Origin: a virus
Reading direction: 5' to 3' (one strand)
IMG/VR virus record: IMGVR_UViG_3300020171_000007
Span: 1 to 52,148 of that record
DNA: 52,148 nucleotides
Every line of letters starts with the position of its first letter. The stretch's first letter is position 1. The notes beneath the pieces were generated by a model. It did no database searches, was not told where the DNA came from, and was given only the letters and a program-made list of their open reading frames with translations. Positions 23,126 through 30,650 of the stretch are shown piece after piece. The position numbers and the translations under genes were made by a program.

Positions 23126-23410
23126 ATGAGTATGAATAACATAGAAAAAACTGCAAAAGAATCCTCAGCATCCAGACTTCTAGCTTCCTTTGAAGAGCTT
23201 TCAAGAAAAGCTCAGGAGATAGCTGCTATAGTTGAGGACAGAACTGAGAGTGTTACAGACACAAGACCAGTACCAACAGACAAAGAAAAAGACAAAAATG
23301 AGGTAGAATCATACCTTCCCTCGTTGTTTGAGCGCCTCAGGGAGTCTGCATGGGCTATTGATGCGGCTCTAAATAAAATCTCAGATATCATGCGAAGACT
23401 GGAGCTGTAG
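23126..23410 (+). CDS. Hypothetical helical protein
   Basis: 94 residues, two charged helices (SASRLLASFEELSRKAQEIA; LFERLRESAWAIDAALNKIS). AAGGAGG ribosome binding site. Resembles small coiled-coil accessory proteins; function unknown. Confidence 0.65.
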   Translation: MSMNNIEKTAKESSASRLLASFEELSRKAQEIAAIVEDRTESVTDTRPVPTDKEKDKNEVESYLPSLFERLRESAWAIDAALNKISDIMRRLEL

Positions 23411-23425
23411 TTATTCCTCTTCATC

Positions 23426-23512
23426 GAATCCTCCAGGCCACAGGGCGCCTTCAGATCGCAACTGCGCCAGTTTGATCTGGCTGAATGTAACCTGTTAAAG
23501 TCTGGAGGGTTC
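23426..23512 (+). ncRNA. Candidate structured RNA upstream of ligase gene
   Basis: Outer arms GAATCCTCCAG (23426-23436) and CTGGAGGGTTC (23502-23512) pair over 11 bp with one G-T. Inside, CAGATC (23451-23456) pairs with GATCTG (23474-23479), enclosing AACTG-CGC-CAGTT. Nested helices of this length in an intergenic gap of 165 bp suggest a functional RNA or regulatory leader for the DNA ligase gene. No known family recognised. TTTT follows the outer stem, so termination or attenuation is possible. Confidence 0.55.
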
Positions 23513-23575
23513 TTTTGAAGTGACAATGTACAGTCTCTCACTATGACGCAACCAAAATGAAAGAGAGCAAAAGCT

Positions 23576-24418
23576 ATGCCTGAGTATCAGCGCTGGAAAG
23601 GAATAATGAAGTGCTATCCATTCTCTGAAGAACGCTTAGCAAAATGGACTCCTCCATACATAGTCCAACCTAAATACGATGGTGTCCGCTGTCGTGCTAT
23701 ACCTCTTGAAACCTCAGCCGATCGCGGCTTCATGTTACTATCAAGTGAAGAGAATGTAGTCTTTGGGACTCCTCATCTTAATATCATCCTTATGACATTA
23801 GGTCTTCGTGGTGAACTGGATGGAGAACTATACTGCCACGGTATGTCCTTTGAAGAAATACTATCTATCACTTCTCGTTCAGTCAATCTCCATCCAGATC
23901 ATAGAAGGATCCAGTTTCACTGCTTCGACATCATCAATGACCAACCTCAGATGAAGAGGCAGTTGATTATTGAGAATCTTCGTGGTCTAAGTCCCTGGAT
24001 TCAGGTGGCTCCATTCTGGCTTTGTAGTGATCTTAGTGATGTGAAGGAGACCTATGATAAGATTATTAAACTTGGTTATGAAGGAATTATAGTTCGTCAC
24101 CAGCTTGCGCCATATGAAGTTAAGCGATCACTCTGGGTGATGAAATTCAAACCTAAACGACAGGATATTTATAAAATAGTCGGGTGGAATGAAGAAGTCT
24201 CTATCAACGGTACACCTAAGGGCCGGATTGGTTCTTTAGTATTCTCCAGTCAAACAGATGATATCTTTAGTGTCAGTGCTGGATTAAATGATGATAGTAA
24301 AGCAAAGCTCTGGATTATTCGTGAGGAGTTAGCAGGGAAGAGTGCGATAGTTCATTATCAGCATTTGACAGATAGGAAGATTCCTAAAGGATGTTTTAAC
24401 TTAGAAATTATTGACTAA
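23576..24418 (+). CDS. ATP-dependent DNA ligase
   Basis: A 280-residue compact ligase. Motif I is KYDGVR with the nucleotidyl-accepting K33. Later signatures are ELDGELYC (motif III region), YEGIIVR (motif IV) and LWVMKFKP (motif V). The C-terminal 80 residues form an OB-like domain (WNEEVSINGTPKGRIGSLVF). It seals nicks during replication and recombination. Short viral ligases of this size are typical. It opens a replication/recombination block. Confidence 0.92.
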   Translation: MPEYQRWKGIMKCYPFSEERLAKWTPPYIVQPKYDGVRCRAIPLETSADRGFMLLSSEENVVFGTPHLNIILMTLGLRGELDGELYCHGMSFEEILSITSRSVNLHPDHRRIQFHCFDIINDQPQMKRQLIIENLRGLSPWIQVAPFWLCSDLSDVKETYDKIIKLGYEGIIVRHQLAPYEVKRSLWVMKFKPKRQDIYKIVGWNEEVSINGTPKGRIGSLVFSSQTDDIFSVSAGLNDDSKAKLWIIREELAGKSAIVHYQHLTDRKIPKGCFNLEIID

Positions 24419-24434
24419 AGAAAGGAGTAAGAAA

Positions 24435-24818
24435 ATGAACAGATCATTCTATGTAGCAGGCGTCCAATTTAGACCTCGGGGTGAGATTGACAAAGCTGTG
24501 AGGGAAATGAAGGTTGGTGATAAGCTTGGACTTTATCCAGAGCCAACTAACAAGTTCGATCCGAACGCTGTTAAGATCTTATTTGAACCGGCAGATGGCC
24601 CAGGAGATGTAATATTCTTAGGATATGTTCCGAAGAAGTTTTCTTCTGAAGTAACAGCTATGATGGAGATAGGTGCTGATATTGAGTGCATAGTTGAAAT
24701 AGCTGATCCTGCAGCCAAGACCTATGAGATGATTAAGGTGGTTATTAGAGAGGTCTCAGACGAAGCCGATGAAGATGAAGATGATCACTTTGATTGTACC
24801 TCTGAAGGGAGCTTATGA
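24435..24818 (+). CDS. HIRAN-domain protein
   Basis: 127 residues from ATG 24435, behind AAAGGAG. The stretch SFYVAGVQFRPRGE, then LYPEPTNKFDPNAVKILF and LGYVPKKFSSEVTAMM is a HIRAN domain, which binds 3' DNA ends or stalled-fork structures. The C-terminus is a very acidic tail. Next to DNA ligase, it likely acts in repair or recombination. Confidence 0.85.
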   Translation: MNRSFYVAGVQFRPRGEIDKAVREMKVGDKLGLYPEPTNKFDPNAVKILFEPADGPGDVIFLGYVPKKFSSEVTAMMEIGADIECIVEIADPAAKTYEMIKVVIREVSDEADEDEDDHFDCTSEGSL

Positions 24819-25216
24819 TGAAACTCTACTGTGCAAACTGTGGAAAGCGACTGCAGATTACCAGGATAGCACTCCCTAAGTACTCAACAATAGTTGATGC
24901 TGCCCAGTGGCATGAGTGCTCAGCCGATATCATCCCTATCGAACTTCAGACTAACGAGTTTGCTCCAATCAAAGAGGGAAAAGATAAGTTTGTTCAATCA
25001 TTAAACGATCTTAGACCCTTAAGATCTGTTCCAATTTCTGAAGGCAAAGTAATCAGACCATCTTCAATGACTGGAACCGACACTCTCCGAGATCAACGAG
25101 TTGGTCTTGAGGATCAGCCCAAATCCTCTGCACCCACCTCTGTCTTATCAATGATAGAGAGAATGCATCCTACTGAACCTGCCAATGAGCTGAATGAACC
25201 TGAAAGTGGGGAATGA
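24815..25216 (+). CDS. Zinc-finger-like protein with internal palindrome
   Basis: 133 residues. N-terminus MKLYCANCGKRLQITRIALP with a later HECS forms a likely zinc knuckle; the rest is polar and disordered. Palindromic repeat copy 11 is translated in frame as KFVQSLNDL within a linker between the zinc part and the tail. Overlaps the HIRAN gene stop. Confidence 0.65.
   Translation: MMKLYCANCGKRLQITRIALPKYSTIVDAAQWHECSADIIPIELQTNEFAPIKEGKDKFVQSLNDLRPLRSVPISEGKVIRPSSMTGTDTLRDQRVGLEDQPKSSAPTSVLSMIERMHPTEPANELNEPESGE
24987..25011. repeat. 25-bp palindromic repeat, copy 11 (inside a gene)
   Basis: Arms AGTTTG and CGATCT with core TTCAATCATTAAA. One of two copies located within coding sequence. 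Confidence 0.9.
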
Positions 25217-25219
25217 GTT

Positions 25220-25507
25220 ATGAAGGTCTTTATTGTTAATAAGAGTGCACACGACTTTGGGCCGGCTGAAAAGTATGGAGAAGTGGTATTTCTCTCAGAA
25301 GGCTCGATGAACAGATACGCGACCAACTCCATGATTAGACAGTTTGGAGACATCATGAAGGACTCCTCACCTGATGATAAGATAGTGCCGTGTAGCTTGA
25401 ACGTGATGAACTCTGTAGCTTGTGCGATATTCGCTCATAAACATGGGAGGCTTAATTTGCTTCTGTTTAAGGACGGTCTCTATATTGAGAGAAACCATGT
25501 ACTCTAA
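25220..25507 (+). CDS. Hypothetical conserved phage protein
   Basis: 95 residues (MKVFIVNKSAHDFGPAEKYG; VMNSVACAIFAHKHGRLNLL). The ordered alpha/beta look suggests a small enzyme-like or binding fold, but I cannot name a function. Spaced 3 nt from the previous gene. Confidence 0.65.
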   Translation: MKVFIVNKSAHDFGPAEKYGEVVFLSEGSMNRYATNSMIRQFGDIMKDSSPDDKIVPCSLNVMNSVACAIFAHKHGRLNLLLFKDGLYIERNHVL

Positions 25508-25523
25508 TGAAAGGAGAATGAAA

Positions 25524-25685
25524 ATGATAAGCGAAAGAACTTTACGAAATTGGAGAAGGGGTGCACTCAAAGGTAAGGATACCTTGGAGCTTGTGGAAAT
25601 GATAAAGTATGTGGATACAAGTAATGAGCGCATCCTTCGGCTGACTCAAGACTTACTAGACCTTCACCTAATACGAAAGGGGTAA
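25524..25685 (+). CDS. Hypothetical small helical protein
   Basis: 53 residues (MISERTLRNWRRGALKGKDT). The first helix pair resembles a helix-turn-helix reading 'ERTLRNWRRGAL', so a DNA-binding role is possible. ATG 25524 is chosen because AAGGAG is 7 nt upstream. Confidence 0.6.
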   Translation: MISERTLRNWRRGALKGKDTLELVEMIKYVDTSNERILRLTQDLLDLHLIRKG

Positions 25686-25690
25686 AAACT

Positions 25691-25879
25691 ATGGACTACA
25701 TTGAAGAAGAGTATCTCGATGATGGACTCTATGCTGCTTATGATGGTTATCAGATTATCTTAGCTGCAAATGATAAAGTGAGTGGCAAACCTACTGACCA
25801 AGTAGCTCTCGATCCTGGAGTAGTTATTACCTTCATAGAATATGTAAAGTGTCTGAGGAAGAAAGGAATTCCTATATGA
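25691..25879 (+). CDS. Hypothetical small acidic protein
   Basis: 62 residues, acidic N-terminus (MDYIEEEYLDDGLYAAYDGY). AAAGGGG precedes it. Its last codons overlap the nuclease start (ATGA). Function unknown. Confidence 0.6.
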   Translation: MDYIEEEYLDDGLYAAYDGYQIILAANDKVSGKPTDQVALDPGVVITFIEYVKCLRKKGIPI

Positions 25880-26877
25880 ACTTCCCTCTCCCTTCTCATC
25901 CCTCATGGGACATAAAGGACTCATCAAAGCTTGATAGCTATCTCCAATGCCCTCGTTACTATCTCTATCGCTATCTATTCGGCTGGACCTTGGACCTTCC
26001 AGCTCATGATCTTATCTTCGGAGATGCTTTTCACCGAGCTCGTGAGCACCAGTTATTGTTCGGCTATGATGATATACCTGGAGCCTGGAATGCTTTCATG
26101 GCTGTCTATAGAAAGGAATTCGATCCTCCTTCAGACCCAATCTACAGACCTAAAGATCCTACAGCCGTTCTCGGTGCTTTACAGAAGTTCGCTCAAGAAC
26201 ACAGCCACGATCTAGTCGATAATAAGATAGTTAGTCTTGACGGTCAGAAGATGACGGAAATAGCCGGAACCGTCCCTGTTGATGATAAGCGAGTCCTCCA
26301 CTATCGAATGGACTCTATCATGCAGCGCTGTGAAGATGGCATGATCTTCAGTTGGGATCATAAGACTACATCAGGCAAGTGGATTCATGACACTCGCTGG
26401 GACCAGGAACTATACCTTTCAATCCAGAACGGTACCTACACTCATTGCCTCTACTGCATGTTTCCAGTTGAACAAGTCCTCGGTGTGGAGTTTGTGAAGA
26501 CGGGATTTGAATATCTGAACAAAGGAAGCGCTAATCGTCCAGCTGGGTATCATGCAACTATTCGTCCTATCCAAGCGTTCAAGAATCCAGAGCAGATGAA
26601 TACCTGGCTTTGGAATGTTAATACTAGATTAGATGAGATCGAAAGAGATATGGATCGGCTGAGTCATTGTTCTGAGAATGATGATGTCTTGATGGCATTC
26701 CCTATGAATCCAAGATCTTGTACAAGTTATCGTGGATGCGAGTTTCATGACTTCTGTTTGACTTGGCAGAATCCATTGAGGAGATGTTATGAGCCTCCGC
26801 TGGGATTTATTGAGAAGTTCTGGAATCCGGCGGAGAGAGAAGCGACGGTGAAGAAAGACTTAAGATTTCAAATGTGA
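25876..26877 (+). CDS. PD-(D/E)XK nuclease, RecB/Cas4-like
   Basis: 333 residues from ATG 25876. Motifs: QCPRYYLYRYLFGW (C25), GDAFHRARE (H53), D146 in YRMDSIM, and WDHKTTSG with D161-x-K163, which complete the PD-(D/E)XK active site. A C-terminal cluster SCTSYRGCEFHDFC with C25 could bind a 4Fe-4S centre, as in Cas4 and AddB. It likely resects DNA ends for the Sak4-like annealing system encoded 0.4 kb downstream. Confidence 0.88.
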   Translation: MNFPLPSHPSWDIKDSSKLDSYLQCPRYYLYRYLFGWTLDLPAHDLIFGDAFHRAREHQLLFGYDDIPGAWNAFMAVYRKEFDPPSDPIYRPKDPTAVLGALQKFAQEHSHDLVDNKIVSLDGQKMTEIAGTVPVDDKRVLHYRMDSIMQRCEDGMIFSWDHKTTSGKWIHDTRWDQELYLSIQNGTYTHCLYCMFPVEQVLGVEFVKTGFEYLNKGSANRPAGYHATIRPIQAFKNPEQMNTWLWNVNTRLDEIERDMDRLSHCSENDDVLMAFPMNPRSCTSYRGCEFHDFCLTWQNPLRRCYEPPLGFIEKFWNPAEREATVKKDLRFQM

Positions 26878-26887
26878 GGAACTCAAC

Positions 26888-27103
26888 ATGAACTGGAAAC
26901 CTGAATCAAAGCGTAAACTTTGGGCTATGAAACGAAACTGGCTCATTAAAAGACTTCGTGGTGCTCACTCTATATTCTCAGGTGAGGGTATGGAGTTTAT
27001 AAGGACACTAATTCCTAAAGAGGAATGGGTTCTTCTTAATACCCTTAATAGTGGTATAGGAAGATTAGTAAATAAAGTATCAGAAAGTAAATGGAAGGAG
27101 TAA
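26888..27103 (+). CDS. Hypothetical small basic protein
   Basis: 71 residues, basic and helical (MNWKPESKRKLWAMKRNWLI). Located between the nuclease and the Sak4-like gene; function unknown. Confidence 0.6.
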   Translation: MNWKPESKRKLWAMKRNWLIKRLRGAHSIFSGEGMEFIRTLIPKEEWVLLNTLNSGIGRLVNKVSESKWKE

Positions 27104-27108
27104 AAGCA

Positions 27109-27288
27109 ATGACCTCAGAAATCAAACAACTAATAGAGTGGATAGCAGAAAAATCAGAAGGTGAATCTGCTTTTCTTACCTCATTTCCTGTATGGAATAT
27201 AAACTCCCATGCATTATTAGATGAGATAGTTAATATATTTAATCTATCAAAAGAAGAAGTAGGCAAGATAGTAAATAAGGAGGTATAA
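27109..27288 (+). CDS. Hypothetical small acidic protein
   Basis: 59 residues (MTSEIKQLIEWIAEKSEGES). ATG 27109 follows AAGGAG. Stops one base before the next start. Function unknown. Confidence 0.6.
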   Translation: MTSEIKQLIEWIAEKSEGESAFLTSFPVWNINSHALLDEIVNIFNLSKEEVGKIVNKEV

Positions 27289-27289
27289 A

Positions 27290-28105
27290 ATGCCTTACGA
27301 TGCACAAGCTGAACTAAACAGAGTCCGTGATTACTACAAAGGTGACCCTCTTCAAAAGCGCTTCAGTGTTCTGCTCTGTGGAGAGACTAATGCCGGCAAA
27401 ACCTTTACACTAAGAACAGCCCGCAAGCCTATCCATATAGATTCATTCGACCCTGGCGGAACAAAATGCTTGCGTGATCTCATAGATTCAGGCGATGTAG
27501 TCGCTGACACACGCTATGAAAACGATGATCCTTTTTCACCTGGCGCTTATGCTGACTGGAAGAAAGCTACTGACATCAGATTCCAAATCGGCTACTTCAA
27601 ACAGTTCGGAACGTATTGCTTAGATTCCGCTACCACCTTTGGCATGGCTGTCATGAACTATGGTCTTGCAGGAAAGAGCCGGGCTGGTGAAGCTCCTCAG
27701 ATGCGCATTGACTATGTTCCTCAGAAGACTGAGATGACTAATTATTTCAGAAAACTGATGAACATCGGCTGTGACTTTATTCTCACTGGCCATCTTCGTG
27801 AGATAAAGAAATTGATTAGCATGGATACAAAGACTGGTATAGCAAGAGAAGAAATCAAGTATCGTTTCTATACCACCGGCCAAGCTGTAATTACTATCCC
27901 TTTACTATTCGATGAGATCTATGTTATCGTTGGGAAGGAAGGTAGGGATGGTCCAGTGCGTGAGATGCTTATTGATTCTCTTGGTACCTACATAGCCCGA
28001 TCAAGGCTAAAATCAAAGGGATTACTCAATGCTATTGAACCGCCTGATATTAAGGCTTTATTGAAAAAGGCTGGATTTGATCCCCAAGATAAACCTAGAT
28101 TATAG
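27290..28105 (+). CDS. Sak4-like RecA-fold ATPase (annealing/recombination)
   Basis: 271 residues. Walker A GETNAGKTFT (31-40), then GTYCLDSATTF as Walker B, and an ordered RecA-like core. It matches the phage Sak4/AAA_24 group, which work with single-strand-binding partners in annealing or strand-invasion recombination. Neighbours (nuclease, ligase, probable ssDNA-binding protein at 31266) support this role. Confidence 0.82.
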   Translation: MPYDAQAELNRVRDYYKGDPLQKRFSVLLCGETNAGKTFTLRTARKPIHIDSFDPGGTKCLRDLIDSGDVVADTRYENDDPFSPGAYADWKKATDIRFQIGYFKQFGTYCLDSATTFGMAVMNYGLAGKSRAGEAPQMRIDYVPQKTEMTNYFRKLMNIGCDFILTGHLREIKKLISMDTKTGIAREEIKYRFYTTGQAVITIPLLFDEIYVIVGKEGRDGPVREMLIDSLGTYIARSRLKSKGLLNAIEPPDIKALLKKAGFDPQDKPRL

Positions 28106-28111
28106 TTTCCG

Positions 28112-28136
28112 AGTTCGTTTAATCATTAAACAATCT
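28112..28136. repeat. 25-bp palindromic repeat, copy 12
   Basis: Arms AGTTCG and CAATCT. It lies 6 nt after the Sak4 stop and runs into GGAGG of the next gene. Confidence 0.93.
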
Positions 28137-28147
28137 GGAGGTTCTCT

Positions 28148-28363
28148 ATGATTGACTGGAGGAAGCCAAAGCAGCGGCGCCGGGACGAGCTTCACGGAAA
28201 AGTGGACTGGAAACGGGCAAGGGCAAAGTTCTGGACGGTTTGCTGTTTCACCGTCTTCGCCTCCCTCATGTTTCTTGCAGGGGCGATCTACGAATCAATC
28301 CAGCCTATTCATAAGGCGAAGATCTGGAATCAGTATGAGAGTTCACGGATAACGGGACATTAG
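28148..28363 (+). CDS. Small membrane protein
   Basis: 71 residues. Basic N-terminus (MIDWRKPKQRRRDELHGK), one membrane helix (FWTVCCFTVFASLMFLAGAIY, about 29-49 in 20-residue windows), polar tail. It is more GC-rich than flanking genes. GGAGG ribosome binding site. Function unknown. Confidence 0.6.
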   Translation: MIDWRKPKQRRRDELHGKVDWKRARAKFWTVCCFTVFASLMFLAGAIYESIQPIHKAKIWNQYESSRITGH

Positions 28364-28744
28364 CCATCGGACCTGTTCTTTGAAAGCCGTGTTCTTAAAA
28401 AGACGACAAAGGCATGGGGATTCGCCAAGAACCATGTACGCCTTATAGTACGCTAAATTGGCTATTGACTATAAGGATGTAACAAATCGTCACCTCTGGC
28501 GAGAGGAAACCGGAGACAAGAGCTTCGGGCATGGCTTTCTTATTATGCTCTTTGAAAGGTTATCATGCGGCGTTGAAGGAAACGCTAATCCAATAGCTGT
28601 CGGTTTAGGCCCGATAGCGTCCAGAGTCCTACTGGTGGGTCGCAGGATGAATGTCAGGAGTTGGGAAAAGCGAACCCAATATAGCTCCCGATAGCTGGTA
28701 CTCAAGCCCAGCCATGATGACCTTTTTTAAAAAGGAGTAATGAA
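28364..28744 (+). ncRNA. Structured non-coding stretch upstream of broken LAGLIDADG gene
   Basis: About 380 nt without a supported gene and rich in helices: GTTCTT/AAGAAC, a 9-bp stem CCTTATAGT/ACTATAAGG (28441-28449 with 28469-28477), CCTCT-GGCG-AGAGG (28493-28506), GCGTT/AACGC, GCTGTCGG/CCGATAGC and TTGGG/CCCAA. The density of helices suggests a folded RNA such as an intron or phage-type large RNA. I could not recognise a group I or group II core, so the class is open. Confidence 0.5.
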
Positions 28745-29126
28745 ATGGATCAAATAAATATAGCTTGGGTTGCTGGATTGTTCGACGGTGAGGGTTGTGT
28801 GTTGACGCGATGGCCGAAAAAAAAGAGAAGCAACATTAGAAATAAAAATGGTTCACAAGCCGTCATTAGAGAAACTTATATTGGTTGTAGGCGGCAATTT
28901 AACGCGGCGGCTAAAAAACGGAGGATTTGGAAAACGAACGCAGTGGCGTTGGCGTGTTAGTGATGCACAAGCCGTGATTGTCGGAAGACTGATGTTGCCG
29001 TACCTTTGTGAAAAGAAGGAACAGGTCGAGGCACTTATTGCATTCAAAGAAGCCAAAGATGATTGTTCCAGAACCAAGTTTGCTGGGATAATTAAAACAT
29101 TGAAACATAAAGAGTTTGATTGGTGA
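28745..29126 (+). pseudogene. LAGLIDADG endonuclease gene with a frameshift at a poly-A run
   Basis: The 5' part encodes INIAWVAGLFDGEGCVLTRW, a LAGLIDADG motif. The frame then drifts, while another frame gives MVHKPSLEKLILVVGGN, GFGKRTQWRWRVSDAQA and MLPYLCEKKEQVEALIAFKE, the expected C-terminal half. Removing one A from the A8 run at 28817-28824 fuses both into a continuous protein of about 126 residues. It is therefore a recent frameshift, a slippage-dependent gene or a sequencing error. Imperfect direct repeats (TCAAGCCCAGCCATGAT at 28702 and TCAAGCCCGGTACATGAT at 29128) flank it. Confidence 0.8.
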
Positions 29127-29157
29127 TTCAAGCCCGGTACATGATAACCGACAATAT

Positions 29158-29269
29158 GCTGGCGTGGCGGAAGAATAGAGACGCTAATTGGCTTAAGGTT
29201 ACACAGGGTGGGCAAGCCTTTAACCATTGAAACATCCTGTCCATGCAGGTATCAAATCCTGCCGCCAGC
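29158..29269 (+). tRNA. Decayed tRNA (Leu-like)
   Basis: A 7-bp acceptor stem GCTGGCG/CGCCAGC (29158-29164 with 29263-29269) and a D-arm of leucine type (TGGCGGAAG..AGACGC). The T-arm GCAGG/CCTGC has an 8-nt loop TATCAAAT, one base too many. The middle is about 25 nt too long for a tRNA, the anticodon stem is poor, and no discriminator-CCA is encoded. TTAA at the anticodon position hints at anticodon TAA. Probably non-functional as a tRNA, or disrupted by insertion. Confidence 0.4.
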
Positions 29270-29304
29270 CCCTAACTATAAAGGCTCAAAGGAGGTGATA
29301 CCAA

Positions 29305-29598
29305 GTGACCAAACAAGAGGTAGAGGAAGTATTCCTTGCAATAAAAGAAATGGTTGACAAGATCCCATCACAAGTGGCTACTCTTTTGGAAAAATTTAAG
29401 ACTATTGAGTTTAATGGCGAGAGTCCAGAAAATATGAAGGCTATATTTGAATTGGACTGTATAGCGATAAATTTTCGAGAGGGTTTAGGAAAGTTTATCC
29501 ATATTTTAAGATGGGGAAATTATTTCTACGATCCCGACGGAGACGATTTCACTTTTACGTCTGGTGAGCAAAATCTATCAGTCCGTTTGGATTGTTAG
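29305..29598 (+). CDS. Hypothetical protein
   Basis: 97 residues starting at GTG behind an ideal AAAGGAGGTGAT. Helical N-terminus (TKQEVEEVFLAIKEMVDKIP), beta C-terminus (RWGNYFYDPDGDDFTFTSGE). No recognised family. An ATG directly abuts the stop codon and opens a nine-codon frame. Confidence 0.55.
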   Translation: MTKQEVEEVFLAIKEMVDKIPSQVATLLEKFKTIEFNGESPENMKAIFELDCIAINFREGLGKFIHILRWGNYFYDPDGDDFTFTSGEQNLSVRLDC

Positions 29599-29798
29599 AT
29601 GTCGGGGGGCAGCGCATCCGACTTATAAACACGCTGATTGGCTTGTATATAAAGGAAGGGGGTGGTGCCCGTGACGATTGATCCTAATCTGACTCCTAAT
29701 GGGCACAGGCCGGGGGACGCATCCGGCATAAAACACGCTGATTGAAAGGGGTGATGCTTGTGATCAATCCATTACCTGGTCAAGCAATAGGGCGTTAG
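29599..29798 (+). repeat. Two hairpin repeats with tiny reading frames
   Basis: GTCGG..CCGAC (29601-29622) and GCCGG..CCGGC (29709-29727) are each followed by a nearly identical AAACACGCTGATTG. Stem bases differ in a compensated way. Short frames lie here: 29671-29745 (GTG start, 24 codons, overlapping the second hairpin) and 29760-29798 (GTG start, 12 codons), each with a strong ribosome binding site. They look like duplicated gene starts or leader peptides. Confidence 0.45.
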
Positions 29799-29851
29799 TC
29801 AGGGGCCGGTCCGAGCTGACAATCCAAGACGAGACCGGAGGAGGAGTGAAG

Positions 29852-30127
29852 ATGCAGAAATATGAATGTAAATATGATGAAATATCTGGCTACACGGTTC
29901 CATCTGATAAGGGCAACTTTTACCTCGTCTCCGAAGTGGATGCCGCCCTTGCGGAGAAGGATAGGGTAATTGCCAAAACTATTCAGTTCGGTCTTGAACA
30001 TACGGACCAAAAGAATAAGCAGATCGCCATGCTGGTCGCCGAGAACAAGCGGCTGAAGGAGGAGGAGGCGGCAAAGTATAAAGCCTTCTGGGAACAGTCC
30101 CGGATGGCCAGACGGATGGAGGTGTGA
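29852..30127 (+). CDS. Coiled-coil hypothetical protein
   Basis: 91 residues from ATG 29852 behind GGAGGAGGAG. N-terminal half YECKYDEISGYTVPSDKGNF, then a coiled coil (KQIAMLVAENKRLKEEEAAK). A 22-bp DNA segment of the coiled coil recurs in the next gene, so the two share copied modules. Confidence 0.6.
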   Translation: MQKYECKYDEISGYTVPSDKGNFYLVSEVDAALAEKDRVIAKTIQFGLEHTDQKNKQIAMLVAENKRLKEEEAAKYKAFWEQSRMARRMEV

Positions 30128-30128
30128 G

Positions 30129-30650
30129 GTGGATAAAGTTAAGGAGTTTATTAAACACTCAAAATGGTGCCTTGACAAGACAATTCAGCCATGTATTGCA
30201 AATTGTCAGCTCACGGTAGAGCAACAGAGAGAAGCCATTTCTATTATCGAAACTCAGTATGAGCAGATCGCCACGTTAAAAGAGCAGATAATTATACAGA
30301 AAGGTATGATAGGATGGCGAGATGGTAAAATGCGGGAACAACTTGAACAGATCGCCACGCTGAAGGAAGAAGGTCAAGAGGGCGCAAGAATAAATAATCA
30401 TAATGTTGAGGTGTTATCTCAGCAGATCGCCGCCCTGACCACCGAGTTAATAAGATGGAAAGCAGTATCTCCTGACAGGTGTAATCTTGAATATATTCTC
30501 TCTCTTGAAAATAATAGCAAGACCCTGACCGTCGAGAACAAGCGGCTGAAGGAGGCGCTGGACACCATAGAAAGTATGGCGACAGATACTACCCATGACA
30601 TACAAGGAATCGCCCAAACCGCCCTCGGGAAGGAGGAAAGCCATGACTGA
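30129..30650 (+). CDS. Coiled-coil hypothetical protein
   Basis: 173 residues starting at GTG. Repeated heptad units EQIATLKEQ, EQIATLKEE and QQIAALTTE, then VENKRLKEALD. This is a long parallel coiled coil built from reused DNA segments, like variable accessory proteins of enterobacterial phages. GC-rich and AT-rich patches alternate, indicating patchwork assembly. Function unknown. Confidence 0.6.
   Translation: MDKVKEFIKHSKWCLDKTIQPCIANCQLTVEQQREAISIIETQYEQIATLKEQIIIQKGMIGWRDGKMREQLEQIATLKEEGQEGARINNHNVEVLSQQIAALTTELIRWKAVSPDRCNLEYILSLENNSKTLTVENKRLKEALDTIESMATDTTHDIQGIAQTALGKEESHD

Noticed and set aside
23521-23545. ATGTAC-containing sequence before ligase as a fourth AAATGTAC promoter
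   Set aside because: No acceptable -35 and -10 at the required spacing.
28364-28744. Group I or group II intron, tmRNA or RNase P RNA call for the folded stretch
   Set aside because: No conserved P7/R-S pairs, domain V, tmRNA ends or RNase P core could be found by eye; left as unclassified structured RNA.
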